Made by a program: the position numbers and the translations under genes
The notes under the pieces: model-generated
What the model was told of the DNA's origin: nothing
The model's input: only the letters and a program-made list of their open reading frames with translations
The model's database searches: none
Shown here: in pieces, positions 1-11,689 of the stretch
Numbering within the stretch: the stretch's first letter is position 1
How the letters are laid out: each line of letters begins with the position of its first letter
Assembly: GCA_947034895.1 (NCBI GenBank)
Contig: OX344761.1
Location: 88,797,447-88,861,446 of the forward strand
Source: Rhytidiadelphus loreus
Lineage: Eukaryota > Streptophyta > Bryopsida > Hypnales > Hylocomiaceae
Direction: 5' to 3'
DNA: 64,000 nucleotides

Positions 1-162
1 AATAGAAAACTCCCAGATACTTGGTATCCATTGACATCAAACGTCTTTATACAATTTCTTCATCGGATGAGTGTACAATGTTTGCAAAAGTTTTTCATTC
101 ATTTGCTAAATTTTCTTAAATTTGTTCTACATTGGTTTAACATTCTTATTTTTCATGTGCAG

Positions 163-3100
163 CAAGAGGTTGTTGTTGTTTCAGATGCTGCAGTACGAAC
201 ATACTATGAGAAAACCAAGCCCAAAGACCGAACTCCAAGAGGAGTACATGATGCCATGACCCTAGCCGCTACTACAGCTATCAAAGGGTTTTGAATTGAG
301 TTTGATAAACAATCAGCCATTACAAATCCCAAAAATGGTGTTGGATTTTTGGAAGAGGTATGTAATTTTGATTGCTTGCAAATGAATGAATTGCATAATT
401 TGCATGATTACTTTTGGTGTTGATTTTCACTATGATTTTTTATCTTTGAAATTTCAAATCTACTTGCATTACAACACCAATGAGAAGCCAAAGATGTCAT
501 TGGAAAAACTTCAGAGGATATCTACATGTGTAGTTCAGCCACACCACAAGGTTCGTTGGCTTCGTTGGTGGAACTCTAGTGAGACTTCTAGGGAAGGCTT
601 CAGATTTCCTGCCCTTGGTTTCAACACATCAACCTTAGAGACTTGGCTCTCTAAGGCTGTTTTTTGGGCTGAGGTATGTTACGAACCTTCTCTTTCATTC
701 ACATGATTAATACTTTCTTTTATAAGCTTTTATTTGCATTCTTCTCCCATTGTTGTATCATCATATGTTTTACTTGAACAATGTTATATTTACTTTGTTG
801 GAGTTGTTTGTTGTTTATAGTTGGAAGAGGCAGCAAAAGCAGAATTCACAAGCATCATCAAATCTAAAAATATTATGGTTCAATGGAGTACCAATGATGA
901 ATTGGATACAATTGGAGATTACGTGGAGATATGGCGTATTGTATTATGGGGTCATGGTTTTTGGTGGCTCTTCAAAAAGGATTCTTCATATTCAAGGTCC
1001 ACTCCTTTCAAAGAGCAAGAGGATACAGATATTGCAACAAAGAGGCTTCTATACAGATAGACCTTTTACTTCAATTTCATTCATTTGTATAAATTTGAAT
1101 TGCTTACTTCCTTTACAAATTTTTAAAATAATGACACTTGTATCTTCATCACTGCAATGATTTCATTTACTCTATGAATGTAGATATTTCAAGCGAGAGT
1201 TGGTTAAAAAAGGTGGAATTGAGAGGAGATCCATGCCCAAACTTTTCAAAGGATGGCTTGACACATCTTTGAAGGGTTGTATGTTCACCTTGACTCAACA
1301 GCAGGGGTATTCTATCCAAGAACTTCAAGCTTGTCCTTGGTACTTGGAGTGTCCAAGGACTTTTGTCCTTGCTCTTGAAGGACCTGAGAAAGAAGCAGCC
1401 AAAGACCATCCCAAATTAGTCACACAACAGTAGTCTTTAGATGAAGAAGAGGAGCTTGAGGAGCTTATACCAGCAAAGAAGGGGCGCAAGCCAAGGGAGA
1501 AGAAGATTACAAAGAAGACAAAGAGTGACAATGCCACCAAGGATGACACCCCCTCTTCATCTATGCTTGCATCTATTGTTGCACCTCCTCCTCATGTGCC
1601 TCGTAGTACAATCGAGGTGATTGACACAACTCGTTCGCATTGTCCTCCAACTCTTATGTCTATTACAACAGATATCTTTGCTTCATCTGAATACATTGTC
1701 ATATCGACAATTCAACCTGATAGACATGGAATTGAGCCTCAAGCTCTAATTCTACCATCATCAATTTTTACAATGCTCAGCATCAAGGAGAAGATAGGGG
1801 ACAATGTACCAACATGGAATGAAATGCTTGATCTTGCCAAAAAAGTAATATTTATACTCCCTAGTCTTATTGAAATTCTTTCTACTTATTTTACAAGTTA
1901 TAAACATGACATTGCAATTCATTCATACAACTAAAATTGTGTTTTTTTATGTTTAGGTTGGGAGGGAGCGGGTGTGAACTCTTAGAGGCAATGAGAAGCC
2001 TTCTTCATACTTTGATTTGATTGTTGCAGATATCCCCGATGGATTACCGGTCCCCAACACCTCAGTTTCACCATCTCATATCCCTGCATGGAACATTTTA
2101 AATGAAGAAGAGGTTATTGAACCCATCTTTGAGTTTGCTTTAGAGCACATTTATAATGATGGAGCAATTTTGTTGTTCCATCCAGAGAACGGCAAGGTAA
2201 AAGGATTTACACTTGAGCGTGCTGATGCATATGGTTTTCGTCTACTTGATTCATGGACAAGCGTGAATGAGCTAAAACTTTCCAGTTACAAGAAATCCAA
2301 ACGTTGGGTAAGTTCTATTGAAAGTTCCCTAATGTTTAGTTTTAAATGTTTGAACCTATTTCTTGCAACATTGTGTTTATCAAGTATTAATTGTGAAACT
2401 TGTTTATCCTTGGCAGTCGCAACTCTTTCGAATCCTTCTTTTTGTACGAAGCAAATGGGAGGAAACATCGGTGGTGTCTAAGTTCTCTATCTATGTGAAC
2501 CAACAACTTAGCACTGCAGGCACAAACCTTGAAGAAATTGACCTTCTCCACAACTTCACCTCTTCACAAACTCAACTCATGAATGGTACAGTTCCATTGA
2601 GAGGTGCTTGTGAGGAGGATCCTTTATTTGTGCAACTATTGATTGAGGCATTTTCAAAACCTGACGGTGTGGTGCTAGATTGTTATGCATCTACATGTAT
2701 GTTCTATTAACTATCATTTTCTCAACCATCTTTTTTTTAAATTGTGTGTCACATATTTGTTGCAAATTATAACTAATGACATTTTATTGAATGAACAAGG
2801 GCCTCTATTCATGCATGCCGCAACATTGGACGTCATTTGGTGGCCTTAGAGAGCGATACTGAGATTTATAAAGCTCTTCTCCAACCTTTGAACATTCCTC
2901 CTTCCTCTGCCAATGATCAAGTCAAGCGCCCTATATCCGTAGTGGTGGATGATTCTGATGATGAAGACATTGTGAGGCCTTCTGCAAGGTCCCGAAAGAG
3001 ACGTTGCTGTAAGTAAGTTGATTGTTGTTTTCATGCATGTCTTCATTTTCTTCTATTGTTTGATATTTCAAAATTTTCTTGAACCTTCTAATTGTTTTTT

Positions 3101-3371
3101 CATTGCATTTTGTAGAGGCAATCCTCTTCGGCATCTTGTGCTCTCACCTTCTCCTAGTGCCAAAGGTTTGCCGTGTTACATCGAGACTCTAGCGATAGCT
3201 ATGGCAGAGGCTCCATCACCCATTTGTATTGCCAAACATCCTTCATACAATGTTGCTGTTAAAAAGTTTTTAGACCTTGAGGCTGAGGTTGAGACCCCAG
3301 GACTTATATGCAGTGATAGTAGTGAAGGCATTGATCATTCTTCTTCCATATGTGGTATTGGGTCAAATTGA
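163..3371 (+). pseudogene. Decayed spliced gene with a beta-class DNA N4/N6-methyltransferase-like C-terminal half
   Basis: Eight exon-like blocks can be read: 163-357, ~488-673, 821-996, 1184-1844, 1957-2307, 2417-2696, 2800-3012 and 3116-3371. Most joins have GT..AG and matching phase. Block 5 carries YFDLIVADIPDGLP, like catalytic motif IV (DPPY) of amino-methyltransferases. Blocks 6-7 carry VVLDCYAST followed by GRHLVALESD, like motif I (DxFxGxG) and the acidic motif II of the SAM site. The order IV, then target region, then I is that of beta-class enzymes. Between them is a basic, acidic-patched linker (EEELEELIPAKKGRK). In-frame stops lie at 292, 1431 and 1975, and the 2696/2800 join does not keep frame, so it looks dead. 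The 5' end lies outside the window. The methyltransferase reading rests on motif pattern only. Most motif IV residues have changed, so even an intact relative may be inactive. The first four blocks match nothing I recognise. Confidence 0.55.
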
Positions 3372-4018
3372 TCTTGTTCTAAACACTATTGTTGTTACTT
3401 GGTTTTATAATATGATGTAGTGAGACTAAATGGGCCACTACATTCTTGCACCTTATCACATTCACGAGTTATTTTGCATTCTTGTGATTCTAAATGTGGT
3501 GATAAACGTCATCTTTGTTCTAAAAGAGAGTCCCCCATTTTAAAAGACTTCTTCATTTTAGATGTAAATTATTAGAAATATTTGTAGCATTACAAGAGAA
3601 CTGGCCTCTCTAAGAGATTGTTTCAACTTGTTCCTAATTATGTTCCCACAACAGCAAGGTTGCCGTCTGACCCACAATTTAAAAAAAATTTAAAATTAAA
3701 AAAAAAAAAAAAAAAAATTGTAATAAATGTTGGAATTAGCATAGAAATAAATTTGGTGAATCTCAATTATAATGTTTAAAAGTAATTATAAATTTTGATT
3801 AGAAATGGTACCTCCCTTGAAATAATGCTATAACATTATGTAAATATAGATCCCTAGTTTCCAAAAAAACACCCAAAACTTTAGATCTTGAATACTTTAT
3901 AATTGTCCTTTAGCCTATAGAGTATTTTATAATCTCATCCATCAATCTTTCAAACCTTTTTTATCCAATGCGATGAACAACACATATATTTCATCCAAAA
4001 AATCCAAATAAAAAAAAT

Positions 4019-4089
4019 TTCATCCTCATTCATCTTCATTCATCTCCATTCATCTTCATTCATCCCCAATTCTCCATTCATCCTCATTA
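4019..4089. repeat. Degenerate CATCTTCATT-type tandem repeat
   Basis: About six imperfect 10-13 bp units built on CATTCATC(T/C)TC follow one another. The tract is simple-sequence DNA in an intergenic stretch; no coding frame is supported here. Confidence 0.7.
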
Positions 4090-4185
4090 GGCACTTCTAT
4101 AGCCATATATTTTTATTCAAAACCATTGACATAGGCATATTATGGTGAAAACTTGGAAAAATTTTACAAGTTTAAAAAAAAAATT

Positions 4186-4234
4186 CAATGCTCAATGCTC
4201 AACACTCAACGCTCAACGCTCAATGCTCAACGCT
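4186..4234. repeat. Minisatellite of seven 7-bp units (CAAYGCT)
   Basis: Seven consecutive units of CAATGCT, CAACACT or CAACGCT run without a gap. The 3' flank (CACATGGTAGCAACCCTGCA) resembles, in reverse complement, the flank of a GTGAGC-rich tract at about 52960-53045. The tract therefore seems to belong to a longer dispersed repeat. It is not the plant telomere unit. Confidence 0.8.
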
Positions 4235-4959
4235 CACATGGTAGCAACCCTGCAATTCAGGGCAACTCAAGTGAATCAAGTTTGGAGGCCAATAGTAGAG
4301 CAAACCTAGCGGTTAAGATTTGAAATTTTGGAAGGAAGTCAAGCTTGAAGTCATCTCTTCAAAGAGACAAAGATCAAAAGATTTGGAGCTTGGACAAGGT
4401 GTTGGCAACCATTCTAGTGAAGTATGGTCTGCTACCACGGTAGCGGCATTTCATTTTTTCTCCCCTTTTTTCTTTTTGATTAATTAAACCATTTAGTACC
4501 TTATTAATTGATTCTTTGGTGAATATTGAAGATATTGCTCACTAAGGCAAATGTAGTGGTAACCACAAGGTTTTCTCTTGGTCATTGTCCATGAGTATGG
4601 CCATGGAGTTGTGAATAGTGAATTAATCACCAAAAACCATCTATCATGATTGGATTACTTCCATAATGCTTAGGATATAAGTTTGCTTGAAATAGACTCT
4701 TTAGTGATTGCATGGTGTAAGTGAAAGTCAAGGACATGGCTAAATTTGCATGTATGGCCATAATTTCCCAATTGGCATCTTCTCCATGACTCCATTGTTC
4801 AATCCCTAGGCATACACAAGTTCCTTGGGTATTGCATGGTGAATTAGAGTACTAGTAGACTTCTTATTGTTGTTTGTAGTGTGTAGTGTAGATAAATTGT
4901 GTACTAGAATCATTGATGAGGGTGCAAATAAAACTATTTGAAGGTGATAATGTATTCTT

Positions 4960-6080
4960 TACTATAATATATAGCTATGTATTAGTGTTATACCATCTTT
5001 GAAAGTGACCATGTCATTAGAAAATTAGAAAAATAATAAGCTATGGTTAAAACTCAAAATTTTAATTGCAATAAAATATAGGAATTTCAAGGATTTTTAA
5101 TTTTTCTCAATTAGAGTAAAAACTATATACTTGATAAACTTCATTTTGTTAGTTGGACTCAAATTTATAAACAAGTTTTTTTGATAAAACATTGTTTTTG
5201 TAGAAAGTCAATAATACCACGATAGATGAAAGAATTAATGACATGTGTTGTTGCAAATGCATTCAAGCACTCCCGAAAATTAGATAAAAAATGATTTTTT
5301 TCCATCCTTCATTGTTTTATGAAGTCATCCATTGGATACAAAATGTTTACAGTGTTGTTTCATAAACCTTAAAAGAATGAAGCCTGTCACCAAGGTAATC
5401 AACCACATAAAAGATTTAGATATTGGAATGATAGCTGCATTAATTGTTTTTACAATTCCTTTGAAAGTCATTCATTGAACATTTTTAGTTCTTGATATAA
5501 ATATTTGGTTAATACCAAAACACTAGCTTGGACATTTTAGGTCTTTTAAATAAATATAAACAATAGTAATATATTGATTGAGGAATGGAAATTTTCATTT
5601 ACTTTTTTGAATACATTTTAGATAATGGAAGAAGTACATCATTGAGTTATATCAAATTAAAATCATAGTAGTTATTTAGTTATGACTTTCTATTAGTGTA
5701 TTTTAGCATTTTTGTATATTGTTGATTTTGACTTTCCAAATGTTTTTTTTCTTTTTTGAATAAATTTAAAAAAAATTGACCTTTCCAAGTCTTGTTCCTA
5801 TTTTTGAAATTTTTGAAAAAATTCCTGCAATGAATGTTTTATTGTAGTTTGAAGTTGAGCATTTATAATCATGTTTCTAAATATAGAATGACATGGTATA
5901 CTGGTTTATATTCTAATATTCTAATCTATAAATTACACCTCTTTTGAAAATTTCATAATGTTCAAACTAATTTTCTATTCAATATGAATTTTCTTCACTT
6001 TTTTACAATAATTTAAGTTTTGGGAAAAAACCTTTGAAAATTTTATAACTTATAGAAAATTCATTTTTTCATCTTTAAAA
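4960..6080. repeat. Foldback (long inverted repeat) unit 1, diverged
   Basis: The left arm at about 4960-5350 reads in the same orientation as the left arm of the better-preserved foldback at 7003. The segment at about 5540-6080 reads in the right-arm orientation, sharing for example TAGAATGACATGGTA. Together they form a diverged inverted pair with a short AT-rich centre. No ORF of substance is present. Arm limits are approximate because the DNA is AT-rich and diverged. Confidence 0.5.
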
Positions 6081-6509
6081 AGTAAATTTTTTAAAATTTC
6101 ATTCATACCAACATTGAAAAGTAGAGCATACAAAGTGAAAGATTTTGAAGTTTAACTAGATGGTCATGGACCCATTTTTGTTAGATTAACCCTTAAATGC
6201 CTGTGTTTGCTAAAAAGCAATTGACAAATGATTTTAAGAGAAACTATGCAAATGAAGGATGCATCTTTTTGTCCAAGAATGTGATAAGTTTTGTCTCACT
6301 ACTTTCAATTGGTCATAGGCTTCATCCTTTGAGGGTTAACCTTGCCAAATGTTGTAGCAAAAAAATGTCTAATGGATGATTTTCTAAATCACTACAAAAA
6401 TAAAGAATGCACCTAGTGGTCTAAAAATTAGATCATTTTTGGCAAAGTACCACGGTGATATTGTGAAAAGTCTCACCCTTTGGGGTTAACCTTTAAACAC
6501 CTATGAAGA

Positions 6510-6930
6510 TGTTTTTTGTCCTTTGGATGACTTTGAAGTGGTTTAGCGGATGGAAAAAAATATTTTTTCATCCAATATATTTTAAAAGAGTTGATTGATC
6601 CCATATTTTAGCAAATGGAATTGGATATTCCTCCATTGTAATATATCTTGACTTTTCTACATAAGAAGATGCTCAATCTATGGATCACTATGTAACTAGT
6701 GTATTTTGGCAAATTTTAACACCTTGCTTTAGATGTGAATTTGAGTCATGAAAATGATCTTTTTGAATTTGAATTTGACTAATGAATTGAAGGAAATAAA
6801 GTTCAATTTCTAGTCCAACTTGAAATTTTGAGAAATTTCTAAAATTAAATATTCTATTGTAATTTGAACTTAAGGCCTATATACAAGGTCAACTATGAAA
6901 GAACGGGCCTATGGCCACTAATTTCAGGTA
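6510..6930. repeat. Solo foldback arm in right-arm orientation
   Basis: This stretch matches, in order, the inner-to-outer sequence of the right arm at 8045-8400: GGATGACTT, GGATGGAAAAAAATATT, GACTTTTCTA, AAGAAGATGCTCAATC and so on. It lies directly upstream of the next foldback and has no left partner of its own nearby. The ORF-like stretch at 6197-6379 just upstream has no recognisable content. Confidence 0.5.
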
Positions 6931-7002
6931 TCATTGTCCACTACATTGATTTTTTCCATTTTACATATAGATATGAATGAAAAAAATTATAATTATTTTT
7001 CA

Positions 7003-8640
7003 AAGATGAAGTCATATGTCTACTACAAGTCTTAAAATTTTCAAATTCTTTGAGGAAAATTTGAAATTATTGTGAATTTTTTAAGAAAAACATAAAGAAA
7101 ATTCATATCAATTACAAAATATACTCAAAAAATATGAAAATTTTAGTATAGATGTATAATAAAGTAGCATCATAGTATAAACCAAAGTTACCAAGTCATT
7201 CTATAATTAGAAAATTAACAAACCATGGTTATATGCCCAAAGTTCACATTGCTATAAAATTTTGGATTTTATGAATTTTTCAAAAAACCCACCCTTGATA
7301 AGATTCATTTCATTAGTTGGAATCAAATTCAGAAAATATCATTTTTATGGTTAAAATTCACATGAAGAGTATACAACAAGAAATGGCTAAAATACAATAC
7401 AAGAATAATTTGTGAATTAAACATCTTTTTCTTTAGAAAAGTCAACAATACCATAATGAGGGAATTTGAAAATGTACTCAAGCAACTTCCAAAATAAATT
7501 AGATGAAAAAAATATTTTTTCCATCCAACTAAAGTCATCCAAAGGACGTTTTGTATTTTTAGCAGTATTTCAAGGTTAACCCTAGAAGAACACCATAGAC
7601 ACTAAGTATCTAATGGATGACAAAAAATCCTTTTACATGATAGAAGTGCAAATGTTCATCCTTGGAATTTTGTGTGAAAAAGGGGAGGTCTTGCACAATA
7701 GTTTTACATCTAATGAGTGTTTTTAAGTAGATGATTTATACTATACCAAAAAATAATGATGATTTCCACAATGACCAACCCATCCTTCCAAGGTTAATCC
7801 TAGAATGTTGCCATAAATTCTAAGTCTTTGATAGATGACAAAGAATCCTTTCATGTAAGATAGAAGTGCAAAAGTTGATCCTTGAGATTTTGTACAAAAA
7901 GAAGAGGTCTTACACAATAGTTTAACCTCCAATGAGTTATTTTTTAAGCAAATAGTTCACATGGTACTCAAAAGGATAATTTCCATGGTGACCAACCCGA
8001 TGTTGTAGGGTTAAACTTGTATCGCAATTATAGACACTAAGTGTTCAATGGATGACTTCAATTGAGTCTAGATGATGCAATGTTTATATTTTCCCATCTA
8101 ATTTATTTATTTGGAGGGTACTTGAGTAAATTTTCAATGAATAGTATTGCAAAGTCCCTCATTATGGTCTTATTGACTTTTCTAAAGAAGAAAATGCTCA
8201 ATCCATGAATCACCCTTGTAGTGTATTTGGTCTATTTCTTGCTATTTACACTTGATGTGAATTTTAACCATAAAATGATATTTTTAAAATTTTAGCCTAG
8301 CTAATGAAATGAAGCTTACCCAATTGGAAATTTTGAAAAAACCTTAAATTTCAATATTTTATAGCAATATGAATTTTGGACCTATAACCATGGTATTTTT
8401 ATCTTCTAATTATAGAATGACATGGTAACTTTGGTTTATACCATAATGTTATACACTTTATTATACATCTATAGTGAAATTTTCATATATTTTTTTGAGA
8501 ATATTTTGTATTTGATATGAATTTTTTTTGTCCTTTTCTAAAGAAATTCACAGTAATTTCAAATTTTTCCAAAAAGGTTGAATTTTTTTACAACTTGTAG
8601 CAGACATGTGATATGACAAAATTAAAAAAAAGAAAATCAT
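7003..8640. repeat. Large foldback element: ~550 bp inverted arms around a repeat-filled loop
   Basis: The left arm (about 7003-7550) is the reverse complement, with divergence, of the right arm (about 8045-8640). For instance GACTTGTAGTAGACATATGA in the complement of the left outer end corresponds to AACTTGTAGCAGACATGTGA in the right outer end. The central loop holds two diverged direct repeats. There is no coding capacity. This is the shape of a Foldback-type or non-autonomous DNA element, but I could not find a clean target-site duplication. Confidence 0.65.
7573..8030. repeat. Two diverged ~215-bp direct repeats in the foldback loop
   Basis: Each unit runs GGTTAA(C/T)CCTAGAA..., then GGATGACAAA(A/G)AATCCTTT, TAGAAGTGCAAA, GAGGTCTT(G/A)CACAATAG and on to the next AGGGTTAA. 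A third, related copy lies far away at about 11690-12030, downstream of the rhodanese gene. Confidence 0.65.
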
Positions 8641-9476
8641 AGTTGGAAAATGGCAATGAGGCTAAAACTCAGCGGTGATGGGCCCGTCCTTCCAGGGTGA
8701 AAGGGCTACTGAATGATACGACCCTAAAACCATTGGAAGCACGGTCAAGAAAGCTGCACAGGTAGACCCTTGACCGTCCTCGTGCCGTCAGAGCCAACGC
8801 GGACGCTAATCATCCAGCCTCTCATCCGGAATAGTCTGACGAAGCATGGCCGCTTAGCTTCGTCAGACTTCAGGAAATCCAAGTCAGAGTGCACATGCCC
8901 ATTGTGTGAAACTGAAGCTCATCGTGAAATCCGTGACTCTCAGTCTCAATCTCTCATCATACAACGAACTTAAAAGGACGGATCATCACTGTAACTATAA
9001 AAAAAGATCACAGTAAGTTGTACAGGTCTCCGTCATTCCCTGAACCTCGATCTGCAGGAAAAGAGTATAATTACACAATACTAAAAAACAAACAACCTTC
9101 TCCATAATCAAAACATCTCCTTGCAACATGCATCCCTCGCAATGTGAATCCCTCGTGAACCCACCTTCTTGCACTCTTGCTTTTAGAGCTTGTACTGATC
9201 ATGCATCGGAACGTCTTGTAATGATGTATTAAGCAGGTCTTGTGCTCGTCGTCTTTTGCTCAATCATATTCTTAAAAAGGTCTGCTTGCGGGGTTTGTGT
9301 CGTCATTTATTGTCTAAAGTGCTGAGTTTAGCAATTGGTCCTTCCAGTGGAAGACGGAGTTGTAAGTGGATCTATCTAACGTTATTTTTTATGTATAAAA
9401 TAGTGTTTTTTCTTTTGTAATTGATTGATAGTTGTGGTCATTTTGAAGAGGGTACGTGTTGTGAGTGGTGGGCGCC
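8641..9476 (+). promoter_or_regulatory. Upstream region and leader of the rhodanese gene
   Basis: Composition rises from AT-rich to mixed here. A short ORF at 8770-8973 has no recognisable content and is probably chance. The stretch ends in GGGCGCCATGG, a good plant start context for the rhodanese gene. I see no unambiguous TATA box or known cis element. Confidence 0.3.
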
Positions 9477-11633
9477 ATGGCCGTCGTGGATCCAAAGCTG
9501 CAGGAGATGACGGACATGGAGAAGCGGGAGAGGTTGCTACAAACTTACAATGCGCTTTGCGATGAGAATTTCAAAGGAGTTCCTGAGATTTCCAGTGAAG
9601 AAGTGCTGAAGATTCTGGCTCACCCGAGTGAGGATGTTCGGAGATCCATTGTTCTGGTGGATTGCCGATCGGAAGATGAGCAAGCTGTAAGTAGGGTTGG
9701 GTTGATCTGAATTTTCTTTTTCTTTCTTTTTTTGTATAAATGTTTTGGAAGTCATCTGTACTTCAGTTTTGGTGTTGCGCTTAGATCTCCGTCTTTTTGC
9801 AAAATTGGTTTATCGGTTACTACAACCTCATTAGAGTCTATTTCTGTAGAGGCAAGTTTTGAGTCATTGATTGCTTTTCATTCTTAAAATATGTCAGACA
9901 CACAAAAACCAATAACCAACAACTCCATTGCTAGCTACTGTACTGTGTGCATATTCAATGTATGTATAATTTTAGGTCCGTTTGTCAGAACTCTAGCATT
10001 ATTAGTCTTATTAACTTGTCTTCCCAATAAAAACTTGACACGACGTGAAACTTTGCTTGCATTGAGGCTATGGTGTCTTTAGTTCTTAGACTTTTGATTG
10101 AGTATGATTGAACAGGGTTCAATCATGGAAGTTATGTCTGGTAAATAACACGAAAGCAGTCTGTTTTCATGTTACCTAATCGATATCGTCAAGCTCAAGT
10201 TAGTTGATTCAACACTTCTCTCTTGATTAGGTTATCAAATTGTTGTGCATCAGGTTCATGGCTTAAGTTAGGGTCAAAATCCGTCAATTGACATATGGTT
10301 TTCCATTCTTTCTTCGCTCTTGTGAGAGAAAATGTCTAATAACATTGTGACAACTATAACGAGGGACTGTTACCTGAACATTCAAATTCTGTTGGGCGTT
10401 TTTTGTTTTTGTTTTTGTTTTTTTTTCCTTCTTAAAGTTTCCATGATTGTATTGAAAAAGTCTCGTATTTGATGCATTAGAGAATCCGCTCCAGGCCATA
10501 ACGTAGCTGCTGTTACTGTTTCAATAGTTGACTGAGCCGAGCCGGCATTATATATAATGCTGTTGTGTGCAGGTGTCCATGTTTCCAGGAGCTGTGACGA
10601 TGATTGAAGTGGAAGAGAATCTGGACAAGTATAAGGAGTTGGATCTCATTCCTTACTGGTACTTTGAATTCAAGTCCCTTCTCTTCTCCTTTCAATCTCC
10701 TCGGTCCCTTCAAAGTGAACTTCAGGTGTCCCTGTAATCACAGGCGAATCCCAGTCTGCTCTTATTTAAGAGCTGATTGTCTTCTCAGGAAAACTAACCT
10801 CCTTGAAACAATTTTCAGTAAATTTTCTTAGGAAGAAAAAGGGAATTGGCATTTAACCCAAGTTGTTTCATATTTTTTGGACCCTCAAGGAATTAGTTAC
10901 ACATTTTTGAAGTTGAAACGCAGTGGTCACTCAAAGCAATTCACATTGAAGAAAGCAAAATGTACCTTTGTTTCATGATCGCTTTTACAGCACAGTTGTT
11001 AGAGCAGACTACCTTACTTCTGAAAGGTTGAACTTCGTATTATTTTATTTCAATTATTTTTTTCAGCACTAACATAGTCTGAAGTTCCAAATCCTACAAA
11101 AAGTTAGGTTTTCTAACCTTTTAGTCTTGGCAGAGGATGAATATTCTACCACTTTCTCCTTTGACTCCTAGGAACAATTAGTGTAGCTGAAATAATATTA
11201 TACATTACAAAGTTTCCCTTATAGCAAAGGTATGTAGTATAAGAGTCGCTCTTTGACGTCAATCGTGGAAATTTAGGGGAAACAAACTCTTTCATTTGCA
11301 CCAACCATCTAAAATGGTTGAACTTTTTTCTTTTCCATCTCTCTTTTTATACAAAAATATCAATTTTGAGCAATAAGTTGAATGGAGTTTTTCTTTTTAT
11401 GCAGTGCCATTGGACGGCGGTCAGGCTATTTCACAAAGAAAATGCTTGAAAAGGAGCCTGGCATGAAGATCAGGAATCATGTGGGAGGCATTTTGGACTG
11501 GAGTCATGTGGAAGGACCATTGGTGGATCGGAATACACAGCAAGTCATCCAACGTGTGCATGCCGGCGGAGCTTACCATCTCAAGCACCTTCCTAGCTTT
11601 GGCAAACTTGAGATTATGTTGCCTCAAGCATGA
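9477..11633 (+). CDS. Small single-domain rhodanese (sulfurtransferase-like) protein, 3 exons
   Basis: Exons 9477-9686, 10573-10658 and 11405-11633 join in phase to 525 nt, 174 residues, with GT..AG borders. The start is the ATG in GGGCGCCATGG. Residues ~35-174 form one rhodanese domain: an EISSEEV entry helix, IVLVDCRSEDEQA (the usual LIDVR strand), FPGAV (the HIPGA motif), then CAIGRRSG at C99. That is the C-x4-R active-site loop, so the persulfide-carrying cysteine is present. The tail GAYHLKHLP lacks a second domain. No transit peptide or membrane segment is seen, so a cytosolic location is likely. Family members transfer sulfane sulfur, or in Cdc25-like relatives act on phosphate. The six-residue loop before the next helix favours the sulfur role. 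The substrate cannot be told. Confidence 0.85.
10795..10960. repeat. Dispersed repeat inside rhodanese intron 2
   Basis: TTTTCAGTAAATTTTC, TTGTTTCATATTTTTTGGA and GAATTAGTTACA...TTTTGAAGTTGAAA recur in the same order at about 21860-22000. Weaker copies lie at about 37060-37110, in amidohydrolase intron 1, and 52170-52290. The copies are diverged and non-coding. Confidence 0.6.
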
Positions 11634-11689
11634 GTTTCAACCCAATTGGCACATGATTCACATATTAACCATGTGATGGAGGATAAAAA

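Noticed and set aside
4186..4234. Interstitial telomere repeat
   Set aside because: The 7-bp unit is CAAYGCT, not CCCTAAA or TTTAGGG.
8770..8973. 67-codon frame upstream of the rhodanese gene with a CPLCETEAH segment
   Set aside because: The C-x2-C is isolated, no zinc-finger spacing follows, and there is no start context or homologue I know.
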